NCBI RefSeq assembly: GCF_007896435.1
Contig: NZ_VCBL01000002.1
Span: 392,001 to 456,000 of the forward strand
DNA length: 64,000 nt
Direction of reading: 5' to 3'
DNA from: Rummeliibacillus suwonensis
GTDB taxonomy: Bacteria > Bacillota > Bacilli > Bacillales_A > Planococcaceae
In this document: positions 8,196-17,415 of the stretch, one piece after another
Layout: each line of letters begins with the position of its first letter
Numbering within the stretch: the first letter of the stretch is position 1
Notes under the pieces: model-generated
Seen by the model: the letters and a program-made list of their open reading frames with translations, nothing else
Told to the model about the DNA's origin: nothing
Databases searched by the model: none
Translations under genes and position numbers: made by a program

Positions 8196-9286
8196 GGATC
8201 TTTCGCTAATACAGCTGCTAACACTTTTGAAGCATCTAATAACGCCTCATGGTTAAAGGTCATTTTCGGATGATGTAGTCCTGGTGATAGATCCGCACCA
8301 ATTCCGATCATGGTTGCTTTTAGTTGTGGGTTCTTTACTGTATAAAAATGAAAATCGTCACTTCCAGATGTGATCACATGTGGTGCTAAATGATTTTTTC
8401 CCAAAGTTTCAATAATGGCTTCCTCTGCCATTTTAGCTGCTTCCTCTGAAACTTCTGCACCTGGTGTATAGTCGACCCATTTCCAGTCCAAATCCATTTT
8501 GAATTGTTGTGCTATAGCCTTTAATCCTTCATCAATTTGCACCTGTATTTCATTTAAAATAGTATTTTTTTGTGCACGAATATCCATTGTAAAACTCCCA
8601 TTTCCAGGAATGATATTCATACTTCCTCCATCTGCTACAATTTTCGTTAGCTTTGCAGAGTGCGGCTCAAATGGGGATATGTAGATGTTTTTGATCATTT
8701 GTTGAATAGCCACTAGGACATCAATCGCATTTTGCCCTTGATGTGGTCTCGCTCCATGGGCATCCGTACCATGAATAGATCCTTCCAGAAAAATAGCAGC
8801 TCCGTGATGAATGGCTGGAGATACTTTTCCTAATTTTAATTCTTCAATTGGTCGTAAGTGTACGCCAAAAAGATGTGATACCCCATCCACTGCCCCATGT
8901 TCAAATGCAGCGATCGCACCATTTCCCAGTTCCTCAGCGGGCTGGAAGATAAAGCGTACTTTATGCATTAAAGGTTGATTCTTTAAACGTAATAGCGCAC
9001 CAAGCACCATTGACATGTTGCCATCATGTCCACATGAATGATTGGCTTTCCATTCCCCATCCACTTCTTGCCATAGCGCATCGATATCTGCACGCACAGC
9101 CACAATTTCTTCTCCTTCGCCTATTTCAGCAACCAGCCCCGGCACATCACCAAATAATCGATAAGAAATATGCAGATCATCTAAAATACTTGCAATTTTC
9201 TCCGTTGTTTTATGCTCTTTCCAGCTGATTTCTGGATATTTATGAAAATAATCGAACCATTCTAAGATTTGTTCATCCGTTGTCAT
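8171..9286 (-). CDS. M20-family amidohydrolase (N-acyl amino acid / hippurate hydrolase type)
   Basis: A 371-residue metallohydrolase. NHSCGHDGNMSM (C85, H87) and QPAEELGNGA are the two main metal motifs of the M20D aminoacylase/HipO/AbgB group; TSGSDDFHFY and GLHHPKMTFNHE near the C-terminus complete it. It would deacylate N-acyl amino acids in the cytoplasm. The start follows AGAGGTG. It converges with the regulator and is not in an operon. The last residues (SSHMSGQ) and the stop are encoded in the end of repeat copy O, so the original C-terminus was probably replaced. Such hydrolases act with organosulfur monooxygenases in ytm/yxe clusters, but this gene stands apart. Confidence 0.82.
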   Translation of the reverse strand: MTTDEQILEWFDYFHKYPEISWKEHKTTEKIASILDDLHISYRLFGDVPGLVAEIGEGEEIVAVRADIDALWQEVDGEWKANHSCGHDGNMSMVLGALLRLKNQPLMHKVRFIFQPAEELGNGAIAAFEHGAVDGVSHLFGVHLRPIEELKLGKVSPAIHHGAAIFLEGSIHGTDAHGARPHQGQNAIDVLVAIQQMIKNIYISPFEPHSAKLTKIVADGGSMNIIPGNGSFTMDIRAQKNTILNEIQVQIDEGLKAIAQQFKMDLDWKWVDYTPGAEVSEEAAKMAEEAIIETLGKNHLAPHVITSGSDDFHFYTVKNPQLKATMIGIGADLSPGLHHPKMTFNHEALLDASKVLAAVLAKDPSSHMSGQ

Positions 9287-9344
9287 TTGCTTACACCTCT
9301 TGTTTTTTTCATAGAAGTCTCACGCTTTTAATCTAACACACTAA

Positions 9345-9397
9345 ATAAAGTAAAACTTCACACAGTAGGATTTTATTGTCCACTCATGTGAGATAAA
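9345..9397 (+). repeat. ATAAAG repeat with internal deletion (copy N)
   Basis: 53 bases with only the two ends: ATAAAGTAAAACTTCACACA joined to CCACTCATGTGAGATAAA. It is the same type of end-to-end deletion as copy J (53630-53683). Confidence 0.6.
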
Positions 9398-9512
9398 AAT
9401 GAAAAAAGAATCCCTCTCTGATTAAAGTCTACGCAACGACAAGTGAACCAGCAGAAGGATTTTTAGGACTATGGATAACTTTACCTCAAATTATTTTAGA
9501 TTTCAATGATAG

Positions 9513-9715
9513 CTGATTTATTCGTCTTTTGGAGGGGTTATTCGCTCTCTTGAGGTTTTATTCGCTATTTCGACAAATCAGGACTTATCTGCTCTCTGAC
9601 AGTTTATTCGCTCTTCTAGACTATTTATTTGCTTTTTCGATGGATTTATTCGCTCTCTTGGAGACTTTATTCACTCCTTCGACAAATTTATTCACCCTTC
9701 CAACAATTTATGTCT
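9513..9715 (+). repeat. degenerate minisatellite, ~20-bp units
   Basis: About nine diverged units of the form TTTATTCGCTCTCTTGGAGAC, 19-22 bases each. The unit is the same as in the larger array at 27.8 kb. The open frame across it follows from the repeat having few stops and shows no ribosome binding site. Confidence 0.7.
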
Positions 9716-9890
9716 TTTATTTTCTACCTGACCTGAGCAGTAAACTTTCAGCATTAATGAATTAACAGCTCTTTCTGTATCTTTATATTACGGCTTAGAA
9801 AAAATCCAAATAATTTCAACAAACATGAAACTTTTTTCCTGACCATTATGTATATATACTGAACATTCAAATTTAACGAGGTGATTTGAC

Positions 9891-10214
9891 TTGCAGGACA
9901 TGCTATATGTTGTTTTAATCGTATTAATAGCTGTAGGAGCTAACGTTATTAGAACAATTGTTAAAAATAAAAACAAGCGTTTAGAATTACAACACAATAT
10001 GCTAAAAGATGAGATTAAACTAGAAGAGATCAAACAAAAAAATTATTTATTGGAAAACGAAAAGCTTCGATTAGAGCTACAACAAATCCAGAGCAATACC
10101 TCTACTAAAGCTGAATTATTGGACTTTAAGCAACTTGGATTTGGTTCTGGAATTGACTCTCTTTCAAATGTTGATCCCAGCCAACCAAAAGAAGCGGGGA
10201 CAAAGCCTGATTAA
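9891..10214 (+). CDS. small membrane-anchored coiled-coil protein
   Basis: 107 residues starting at TTG, chosen because GAGGTGA lies six bases upstream and no better start exists. Residues 4-25 form one membrane helix followed by a positive patch (KNKNKR). Residues 30-75 are a charged heptad-like coiled coil rich in L, E, K and Q. The tail is flexible. It is probably anchored with the coiled coil in the cytoplasm. I do not recognise the family. A terminator-like hairpin follows. Confidence 0.6.
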   Translation: MQDMLYVVLIVLIAVGANVIRTIVKNKNKRLELQHNMLKDEIKLEEIKQKNYLLENEKLRLELQQIQSNTSTKAELLDFKQLGFGSGIDSLSNVDPSQPKEAGTKPD

Positions 10215-10222
10215 AATAAATA

Positions 10223-10271
10223 AACCGCATGAAATCAAATTGATAAAACTTGTTTTCATACGGTTCTATTT
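10223..10271 (+). terminator. terminator-like hairpin
   Basis: AACCGCATGAAA pairs with TTTTCATACGGTT across an 18-base loop, followed by CTATTTTC. It lies just after the coiled-coil gene. The U tail is interrupted. Bases 10272-10536 hold no gene. Confidence 0.5.
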
Positions 10272-10536
10272 TCGAAATTTATACAAAATCACTTTGTTTT
10301 CCACTTACACGAATCTATTTTTCGCCACAAAAAGACTATATTACCTCATCACTATCCACAGTATACGAAGAAAAATCTACAACAGTTGTCGTACCAGATT
10401 ATCCTATTACCTCATCCACTATCAGTAACATACATACTCCATCTTACATGGCCATTACTAACTAATCTCCTAACGAGGTCCCAGAACCTGACTGGCGAAA
10501 ATTATATTCAATTTCTCTGCAATTTACGACTCTCTC

Positions 10537-13116
10537 TTAAGGCCTTCTCGATTGCTTGGCTTCTGAAACTTGTTTCCTCATGGTTGCATATTTATTGTCC
10601 TCGATTAACATCATAATTTGCAACATCGTAAATGGTAGAGAAGTTTTTTTCCGATACGCAAGGTATTTGGGCTGCCAATCATTTGCAAACTTTTCTTTGA
10701 AATTTCGTACATTGCGAAAAGTATAACTATCCTGACCATCAACCATTATTTGAGTAGCGATCTTCTCGCTTATGCCAGCAAACTTTGAAACGCCTACACG
10801 CGCTAGCGGCGTCAAACCAACATTTAATCGTTCGAATCCTTTGGCCTTAGAAGCTGAGAAAATATTTAAGAATAAATAATCCATGGCCTGTTCCGGCAAA
10901 GCGCCTTTCTTAGAGCGGATCAGATCGATTTTGGCTGTACGATCTTCATCATACAATGGAATCAAGTTAGCAAAAGCAATGATCTCAAAATCATTATTTT
11001 TCAAAACAGCAAGGGGCGTAAATTGTAAATAATCTTCATCAAAGTAGCCGAGTGAAAATCCTTTTTCCTTTCGATTATCCAACCATTCATCAGAAATATC
11101 TCGTAATTGAGTCATCACTTCAGTCGAATAAGGCGGTTGCATGATTTCACAAGAATACCCCTCTGCTAGGAAGGTCTCGTTTATGTTCTCCGCCTTTCGC
11201 ATAACCTCTTTTGAATATGGCAGCTTTGACAAGTCAATGTATCCCTCTTCTCCCAGTTTGAAAAATCGATAACCATAGCCATGAAGGTACGGCACAAATT
11301 GATCACTGATTTCATAGAAAATCGGTGTGTAACCATAGTCATCCGCAAATGTCATAAACTCTTCGATCGCTTTTTTAAAATCTTCCTTTTTCCCAACCAA
11401 ATCTCCCAGCACGACTAACTTATCTGCGATTACCTGGTATGGGAATAGGACTGTTTTTTCTTTATTCCAATAAACATACTTATCATGAAGAAAGATTAAA
11501 TGAGATAATTCCTTACCACCGTATTTATTGAGATGAAGGAAAATCTCCTCTTCGTATTCTAAAGATGATGTCTTCGTAAATTGAGTAAGCTTTCTGAGCG
11601 AAATTTCAAAAGTGACCACGATCGTCACTACAATGAGCCCCATAAATGCACTTTTAAATAAATCATCTGAATCCGTCGTCAAATATGGCTTTACGCTTTC
11701 TGGAATAGAGTATTTTATAGATGGATTAACAAAGAATCCAATCATCATATAAAGCAATAAAATGACAAAAATAATCACTGTATTTAAAATACTTCTTCCC
11801 CACGTCACAATATAGCTTTCTCGATAAAATCGACGGCGTGACAAATACAACAAGCCTGCCACAAATAACATAAATAATGCCTGCTTATACTGTATACCTT
11901 TAATAATAAAAAGGGCTGAAGCAAAGAGTAGCACAAATACCGTCATTCGGTAGGAATTCTTATCTTTATAAGAAATACCATTTGATAACGCAAGTAACAC
12001 AAAACCTGTCGCAACTGCTAATTGATGTGAAATATTAATAATAGGAAACGCCATTAACTCTTTTGCATAGCGAATTCGCTCAATCGCTCCTGGTGCCACC
12101 GATGACAATAAAAGTGTCAGCCCTGCGGAAAATACTAATGCCGTCGCTAACATATGACTTGTTTTTTCTAAGAAGAATCGTGGGATCGCATTAAGCCCCA
12201 CATTAAATCTTCTCCATAATTCACGGATGAATAAAGCTAATCCTGCCAAGAAAGGTACTACATAATAGCCGATTCTATAAAATAGCAACAATACTAAAAT
12301 GGATTCTTCAGAAATTTGTAGACTTTGTGCTCCCCAAATAAACACCAAATCAAAAGAACCAAGACCACCAGGAATCATACTCACAATCCCTGCACAGGAA
12401 GCAACGATAAATATAGGAAGTAGATTTTGGACACTCATCGGAATATGCAAAATATTTACTAATACTGTCATAAACGTAAGTGCGCCAAGCCACTCTAAAA
12501 TGGAAACACCAACCAATGCTAGATCATCTATCAAGCGACGATTGGTCGTTGTTCCCCTATACAATTGTATAAATGCTTTGACCATAAGAAATGGCACATA
12601 TAATCCAATAACACTTGCCGCTATGACTAAAATTTTATGCTCTTTAAATAAGGGGAAATCCCTATAAAATATCGGTAACATCCAAGTGAATAGAGAAATT
12701 CCTGCTAGATAAAATAATGTGACTGATGTGATCGTTTTAAAAAAAGCAGCACTATCTACTTCTTTCTTTTTAAAATAGTGTGTGCGTAACAATACGCCCA
12801 CTAATCCTCCAAAGCCAATAAGATTCGAAAAAGAATTAATAATCAATGATTCCTTCATCAAACGGCGCAAAGATCGCTTTAACTTTAATTTTTTAATAAT
12901 AAAATAATCATAAAAAAACATCGGAAAAACAAGTATTAATGACAATAAAACAATTAATGCAATTGTTCTGATATCTAAACTCTCTAATTTATCTGTCATT
13001 TCGCGACCATTTGCATTTCTTAAGATTCCACCAATCTCACGAATTGCAAAAATCATCAGCAAAATTGGTAAAATGACTTTTAGCCATTGAAAGATCGTTG
13101 ACTTATTGATTTTCAT
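10537..13116 (-). CDS. mprF: lysylphosphatidylglycerol synthase/flippase MprF
   Basis: 859 residues, normal for MprF. About the first 510 residues hold some 14 membrane helices (flippase half, including the SMIPGGLGSFD motif of the UPF0104 part). The C-terminal ~300 residues form the soluble GNAT-like DUF2156 domain that transfers lysine from Lys-tRNA to phosphatidylglycerol (VLGDLVGKKEDF, KIDLIRSKKGALPEQAMDYL, GLTPLA). The product makes the membrane surface less negative and protects against cationic peptides and daptomycin. It starts after AGGTGG. It is a single-gene unit; no dedicated regulator is adjacent. Confidence 0.93.
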   Translation of the reverse strand: MKINKSTIFQWLKVILPILLMIFAIREIGGILRNANGREMTDKLESLDIRTIALIVLLSLILVFPMFFYDYFIIKKLKLKRSLRRLMKESLIINSFSNLIGFGGLVGVLLRTHYFKKKEVDSAAFFKTITSVTLFYLAGISLFTWMLPIFYRDFPLFKEHKILVIAASVIGLYVPFLMVKAFIQLYRGTTTNRRLIDDLALVGVSILEWLGALTFMTVLVNILHIPMSVQNLLPIFIVASCAGIVSMIPGGLGSFDLVFIWGAQSLQISEESILVLLLFYRIGYYVVPFLAGLALFIRELWRRFNVGLNAIPRFFLEKTSHMLATALVFSAGLTLLLSSVAPGAIERIRYAKELMAFPIINISHQLAVATGFVLLALSNGISYKDKNSYRMTVFVLLFASALFIIKGIQYKQALFMLFVAGLLYLSRRRFYRESYIVTWGRSILNTVIIFVILLLYMMIGFFVNPSIKYSIPESVKPYLTTDSDDLFKSAFMGLIVVTIVVTFEISLRKLTQFTKTSSLEYEEEIFLHLNKYGGKELSHLIFLHDKYVYWNKEKTVLFPYQVIADKLVVLGDLVGKKEDFKKAIEEFMTFADDYGYTPIFYEISDQFVPYLHGYGYRFFKLGEEGYIDLSKLPYSKEVMRKAENINETFLAEGYSCEIMQPPYSTEVMTQLRDISDEWLDNRKEKGFSLGYFDEDYLQFTPLAVLKNNDFEIIAFANLIPLYDEDRTAKIDLIRSKKGALPEQAMDYLFLNIFSASKAKGFERLNVGLTPLARVGVSKFAGISEKIATQIMVDGQDSYTFRNVRNFKEKFANDWQPKYLAYRKKTSLPFTMLQIMMLIEDNKYATMRKQVSEAKQSRRP

Positions 13117-13321
13117 CCATATCCACCTAATTTTTTATCTTCATATACCTTCTACTATACAGTTATGACTAAATTTATGCAGTTCATATTACTCAATTTC
13201 ATGATTTTTTGTAAAAGATTTGTTTAATTACTTGCGTCTTGCAGTGTGGCAAAAAAATTGTCTGAAATCATTTTATTTGTCCTTTTCTTTTTTTACAAAG
13301 TAGCGATCCGGCTTAATTCCA

Positions 13322-13360
13322 TAAAAAAGCACAGAATGCCGATTGAATAACATTCTGTGC
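13322..13360 (-). terminator. terminator of the yocH-like gene
   Basis: GCACAGAATG (13329-13338) pairs with CATTCTGTGC (13351-13360); the A run before it gives the U tail on the minus strand. It is nearly the same as the terminator at 14703-14743. Confidence 0.8.
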
Positions 13361-13429
13361 TTCTTATATAGACAATATTCTTCTTTTCAAAAGACTTTCT
13401 TGGATAACTATTCTCTAGCTGGTCATCAT

Positions 13430-14221
13430 TTAGTTCAATATTTTGATGGTTACTGTGCGTACGCCCCAGCTATTAGCTTGTCCATTACTTGGCATTAACA
13501 AGTCGATTTTATGACCTTTAATGGCACCGCCAGTATCACCAGCGATTGCTGTACCATATCCTTCAACCCATACTTTTGAGCCTAATGGAATGATGCTAGG
13601 ATCTACTGCAATGACTTTCATATTAGGATTAGCCTTTACATTAATTCCTGTAGCAGTGATGCCTGAGCAACCTGCACAATTAGGTGTATATGCTGTTGCT
13701 GTAACAGTCAAAGTCTTTCCTGACGATTGTGGTGCAGACTGACTTGTAGACGGTTTTGTATAAGTCGCTTGTTTATTTGTTGCCTGTTTATTGGCAAGTT
13801 GTGTATTAGCTGGTGTTTGTGTTTGCTTAGTTGAAACAGAAGCAAGATTATGACTATTTGAATCTCCTGTTAATGCAAGATTTTCACCTGCATAGATTAG
13901 ATCGCCACTTAGATTATTGAAAGATTTTAAATCTCCTACAGAAACGCCTGTTTCATTAGCAATCTTAAATAATGTGTCGCCTTTTTTAATCTTATATGTT
14001 TTAGCTTTAGGGCTAGTTTCTAGCTGTTGTGATGGGACAATTACATTTGAACTTAGATTGTTCATTTCTTTTAAATCTTCTACTGATACTTTTTCGTCTT
14101 GGGAAATGCCCCAAAGTGTATCTCCTTTTTCCACTTTGTAACTAGCAGCAGATGCTTGAGTTGATAGAGCTGCAGTTCCTAGTGCGAAAACACCTGCTAG
14201 TGCAATTAAATATTTTTTCAT
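13430..14221 (-). CDS. yocH: LysM-LysM-3D cell wall protein (YocH-like)
   Basis: 263 residues: a signal peptide (about 1-25, ending STQASA), two LysM domains (about 28-70 and 73-117, each with YKVEKGDTLWGIS or YKIKKGDTLFKIA), a Ser/Thr/Gln/Asn-rich linker, and a C-terminal 3D domain. The three conserved Asp lie in VDPSIIPLG, AGDTGG and HKIDLLM, the lytic fold related to MltA and Rpf/Sps proteins. It is exported, binds peptidoglycan and probably helps wall turnover. In B. subtilis yocH is a WalRK target, and a WalR-type box lies upstream here. The symbol is given by architecture. Confidence 0.85.
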   Translation of the reverse strand: MKKYLIALAGVFALGTAALSTQASAASYKVEKGDTLWGISQDEKVSVEDLKEMNNLSSNVIVPSQQLETSPKAKTYKIKKGDTLFKIANETGVSVGDLKSFNNLSGDLIYAGENLALTGDSNSHNLASVSTKQTQTPANTQLANKQATNKQATYTKPSTSQSAPQSSGKTLTVTATAYTPNCAGCSGITATGINVKANPNMKVIAVDPSIIPLGSKVWVEGYGTAIAGDTGGAIKGHKIDLLMPSNGQANSWGVRTVTIKILN

Positions 14222-14306
14222 CGTTAAAAAACGACCTCCTTTGTACTAACACGACTTACTTTACCATCGTCACATGTCATAACTGTTGCTAATCAATGTA
14301 TGCACT

Positions 14307-14323
14307 GTAACAATCGTGTTACA
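14307..14323 (-). promoter_or_regulatory. WalR (YycF) box upstream of the yocH-like gene
   Basis: On the minus strand the sequence reads TGTAAC-ACGAT-TGTTAC, a full match to the WalR consensus TGTWAH-N5-TGTWAH. It lies 86 bases before the ATG, a position suited to activation. Confidence 0.75.
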
Positions 14324-14702
14324 ATCTTTGCCAATTTTCTGATATTTCATACATCATTATAAAAATTTTTTAATCAAAATTTTCATAGCTATTGATATGA
14401 CTAGGTTAGTGTTATGTGGAATAAATTAACTATCTATTTATTTTATTTTCCTTTTTTATACAAATAAAGAGATAACTTTTAAAAATTTTTTCTCTTTTTT
14501 TCGTGAAAAAAGAGAAAATCAGTTGATTTTACGAAAAAAAATACCTTTTTTGGCGTCGAAATATTACAAAAATACTCCCATATAAAATTATTTTTGCCTT
14601 TTTGTGTAAAGAATATACCTATTATTACTGGAAAACATCATTAATTGTTCAAAACGGGCAAAAGAAACTTTCTAAAGGAAGAAGTTTATCTTTATTCCTT
14701 GC
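14324..14702. other. A/T-rich intergenic stretch
   Basis: No gene is visible. It contains a hairpin, TTTTCTCTTTTT with GAAAAAAGAGAAAA (about 14488-14518), and long A/T runs. It lies between yocH and the terminator of the Xre gene. Confidence 0.4.
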
Positions 14703-14743
14703 AAAAAGGGCACAGAATACCGATGAAACAGTATTCTGTGCCC
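14703..14743 (-). terminator. terminator of the Xre regulator gene
   Basis: GGGCACAGAATAC (14708-14720) and GTATTCTGTGCCC (14731-14743) form a 13-bp perfect stem with an A run (14703-14707) that is a U tail on the minus strand. The stem and about 40 following bases are similar to the sequence after yocH. Confidence 0.85.
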
Positions 14744-14805
14744 TGTATATGAACATATTCTTCTTTTAAAAAGGCTCTTTTAGATAGCAGATAACTCAAA
14801 GAAGA

Positions 14806-15231
14806 TCAAAGCAAATGAGCCTTGGGACTTCTTTCCCCTAGTTCAATATTATATGGATCGTTCTGTAACGACACATCTTTTTGCATAACCTTTACTTCAG
14901 CTAAAGTATAAAGTTCCCAAAGGTCTTTTTTATCTAATTCATGCAATAAAATAGTCAGATCATTTAAAATAACATTTCGCTTTTTAAGAAACACCTTTTC
15001 TCCCTTTAACGGTGTTTTATCGATGATATTCAGTAATAGCTCATCAGCTGAAACATGTAAAATATTACTTAGCTTGACGATCCAGCTAGCAGAAGGCACA
15101 CTTTCTCCCATTTCCCAGCTTTTGATACGACTTGCTGATGTACCAATTGCTTTTCCCAACGATAACATCGAATATCCATTTTGAATACGTAATTCTTTTA
15201 ACTTTTCACCAAAATCACGCGGATTAAACAT
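14806..15231 (-). CDS. Xre-family helix-turn-helix regulator
   Basis: 141 residues from the ATG with GGGAGAG seven bases upstream; a longer frame begins at 15264 but lacks a binding site. Residues 5-62 are a classic HTH_3 domain (FGEKLKELRIQNGYSMLSLGKAIGTSASRIKSWEMG). The C-terminal half is helical and of unknown function. The target is unknown. Its 3' region resembles that of the yocH-like gene next to it, which hints at a local duplication. Confidence 0.75.
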   Translation of the reverse strand: MFNPRDFGEKLKELRIQNGYSMLSLGKAIGTSASRIKSWEMGESVPSASWIVKLSNILHVSADELLLNIIDKTPLKGEKVFLKKRNVILNDLTILLHELDKKDLWELYTLAEVKVMQKDVSLQNDPYNIELGERSPKAHLL

Positions 15232-15324
15232 TTGCCATCTCTCCCTTGTGTTAATCATACCCATATCAAACGCTTACATGTGTTCTGAAAAATTTTCTAC
15301 TTTACCCATCCACTTTTATGGAAA

Positions 15325-15463
15325 ATAAAGTGAAACTTTACCCAGTGAGGTTTTCTTCATCCTCACATTGTTGTTCGTTCAATCAATCGAGCTTTCACAG
15401 CCAATCGATCGCCCTTTACTTAACTTCCCCCTACTTTTTACATACATCTTGATGCGAGATAAA
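15325..15463 (+). repeat. ATAAAG hairpin repeat, degenerate short form (copy B1)
   Basis: Begins ATAAAGTGAAACTTTACCCA with the hairpin CCCAGTGAGG...CCTCACATTG. It runs head-to-tail into copy B2 through a shared GATAAA. Confidence 0.65.
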
Positions 15464-15681
15464 GTGAAACTTTCATCAGTGGGGGGTTCTTCATCCCCTA
15501 CTGAACTAGAGGAACTCAGGCTAAAAGCGCCACGTCTTGTGGCAACACCTGAGTAACCAACATCTTGTTGGCCCGAACCAATCGGGCGCGCATGCAACAG
15601 TTGTTCTCCTCCTACCTCTTTGCTCTCACTGAATCTTGAGGAGGAGTATTACCGCCCGCCCATTCATGCGAGGCAAATAAA
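15459..15681 (+). repeat. ATAAAG hairpin repeat, long form (copy B2)
   Basis: ATAAAGTGAAACTTTCATCA, first hairpin, core GCGCCACGTCTTGTGGCAAC, CCAACATCTTGTTGG, CCCGAACCAATCGGG, and an end CCATTCATGCGAGGCAAATAAA. It is in tandem after B1. It lies between the Xre gene and the 3' end of the kinase gene, where desR would be expected. Bases 15682-15928 hold no gene. Confidence 0.85.
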
Positions 15682-15928
15682 AAGCTACATTCATCTTATT
15701 CTTCATAGAAGTGGGACTTCTTCCGAAAAAATTAAAATTTCCATAGTATTTACATTTCGACGTCGATCACATGAATCCTTTTCCTTTTCCTAAATTTTTA
15801 TCTTTAAAAGGAAGACTAAATTAAAAAAAATGATCCAAAGATTCAGGAAAAGTTGTATTCTTGCATGAAAAAGAGATCCAAAATACTCTGGATATTTTTC
15901 TACGAAGCGGACCAACTCATGTAGTCAA

Positions 15929-17062
15929 TTACTCATTGTGCGTAATAACAATAGGAATGGTAATTTTTATTGTAGTTCCTTTTTTTTCTAGTAATTCTAA
16001 TTCACCATTCACAAACTCAACACGTTCTTTCATACCATTCAACCCATTACTTGATGGTTTTTTAGTACTTTTTGAAAGACCGATACCATTGTCACTTATG
16101 ATCATTTCGATGAAATCAGCGGTTTGCAATATCTTAATTTTACATGCTGTCGCTTGACTATGACGCACCACATTATTAATTGCCTCTTTTAAACACATAC
16201 TTAACGAATTACTAAGCATCGTGGGAATGCGATCATACTGCGGATTCCCCTCCAATTTCAGCTGGATATTCGCTGCCTTTAATATTTGTTGTACGTGTGT
16301 GATTTCCTCTTGTAGTTTGACCTTTTTCATATTCGATACCATCTCACGAACTTCCTTTAAGGCCATACTAGAAGTTTGCCGGATATCATGCAATTCCTGA
16401 ATAGCAGCCTCTGGATCCTTTTTGACTAACCGTACAGCCAAGTCACTTTTTAAGCCAATCATCGAAAGCTTTTGGCCTAACGTATCATGTAAATCCCTTG
16501 CAATTCGTTGTCTCTCTTCGTATACACTTAATTCGGAAATGCGTGCATTTGCCGTTTCTAATGCGCCCTCAAGTCTTTTACTTTTATTTTCACTATAAAG
16601 ATAGAAAGGACCCAAAATCGCACTAAATAAAATAATAACGATCAAAGGAATCTCTTGAATAAATAGATCTGTTTCGATAAAGAATCCTCCAATGACTGAA
16701 CCAACCGTCATTGCAATATGAAGTCCATACATAATATAAAATCCTACTGTATGGCGGATTTTTCCTATAGAAAATGCCGTAAAAAAAGCAAAATATATAT
16801 ATCCAAACAATACTGTCATGGCTGCATTAATAACCATTCCAAGGGCAATCCACATATAGACAAGCCCATTTGTCGCACTATAAGCAAAACGAAAACAGAT
16901 TAAATACATGATGAGAACTGCAAGTGCGATAGACCCTTCAAGCTTTGATGCCGAATGAAATATTAAATAAAACGGGATAAAGCAAAACGCAATCCATGCG
17001 ATCATACTCATCACTGGATTTTTTGGAAAGACACTGTACCATTTTGTCACGTAAACTTTCAC
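15929..17062 (-). CDS. DesK-like sensor histidine kinase (orphan)
   Basis: 377 residues: about four to five membrane helices (20-155), a short coiled linker, a HisKA_3 dimer domain with the phospho-acceptor in RIARDLHDTLGQK (H192) and a HATPase_c domain (EAINNVVRHS, DNGIGLS, NGLNGMKERV). This is the layout of DesK, the membrane-fluidity thermosensor that phosphorylates the LuxR-type DesR and controls a lipid desaturase. No response regulator gene lies downstream or anywhere else in the window; a double repeat copy occupies the region just past the stop. The sensed signal and partner are therefore inferred from the family only. Confidence 0.8.
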   Translation of the reverse strand: MKVYVTKWYSVFPKNPVMSMIAWIAFCFIPFYLIFHSASKLEGSIALAVLIMYLICFRFAYSATNGLVYMWIALGMVINAAMTVLFGYIYFAFFTAFSIGKIRHTVGFYIMYGLHIAMTVGSVIGGFFIETDLFIQEIPLIVIILFSAILGPFYLYSENKSKRLEGALETANARISELSVYEERQRIARDLHDTLGQKLSMIGLKSDLAVRLVKKDPEAAIQELHDIRQTSSMALKEVREMVSNMKKVKLQEEITHVQQILKAANIQLKLEGNPQYDRIPTMLSNSLSMCLKEAINNVVRHSQATACKIKILQTADFIEMIISDNGIGLSKSTKKPSSNGLNGMKERVEFVNGELELLEKKGTTIKITIPIVITHNE

Positions 17063-17415
17063 CGCCTTTTAGCTACTTCCATTATATCAAAGAATGGTTA
17101 TTTTGCCCTGACCCTACCCTATTGTTACAATAGGCCCTTTACATAATCATCATTTTTACTACAATAAAAATGGCAAGTCTTAATTATATAATTTTTTGAC
17201 TTTTAATGATTAGCTCTGTTTAATCATATTGATGACATATTCGATTCATCACAGGTGAGCTCTTTTCTGTGAATGAACATCAAGCCTTCTCGACAATGTT
17301 CGGTAAGGAAGCTTGACCTGCTCTCATTTACTGATTAGAGTTGAAACATCAACCATATTTATAATAAAGCCAAATAATTAAATCATTCTTAAACTTTTAC
17401 ACTGGAGATGGCACA
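17063..17415. other. intergenic region with possible hairpins
   Basis: No gene. Imperfect inverted repeats are visible: CACAG...CTGTG (about 17251-17275) and CAAGCCTTC...GGAAGCTTG (about 17280-17315). They could be a leader structure of the following HAD gene, but I do not recognise a riboswitch. Confidence 0.25.

Noticed and set aside
17230..17345. Riboswitch or T-box before the HAD gene
   Set aside because: No conserved aptamer or T-box sequence; hairpins are imperfect and no terminator follows.
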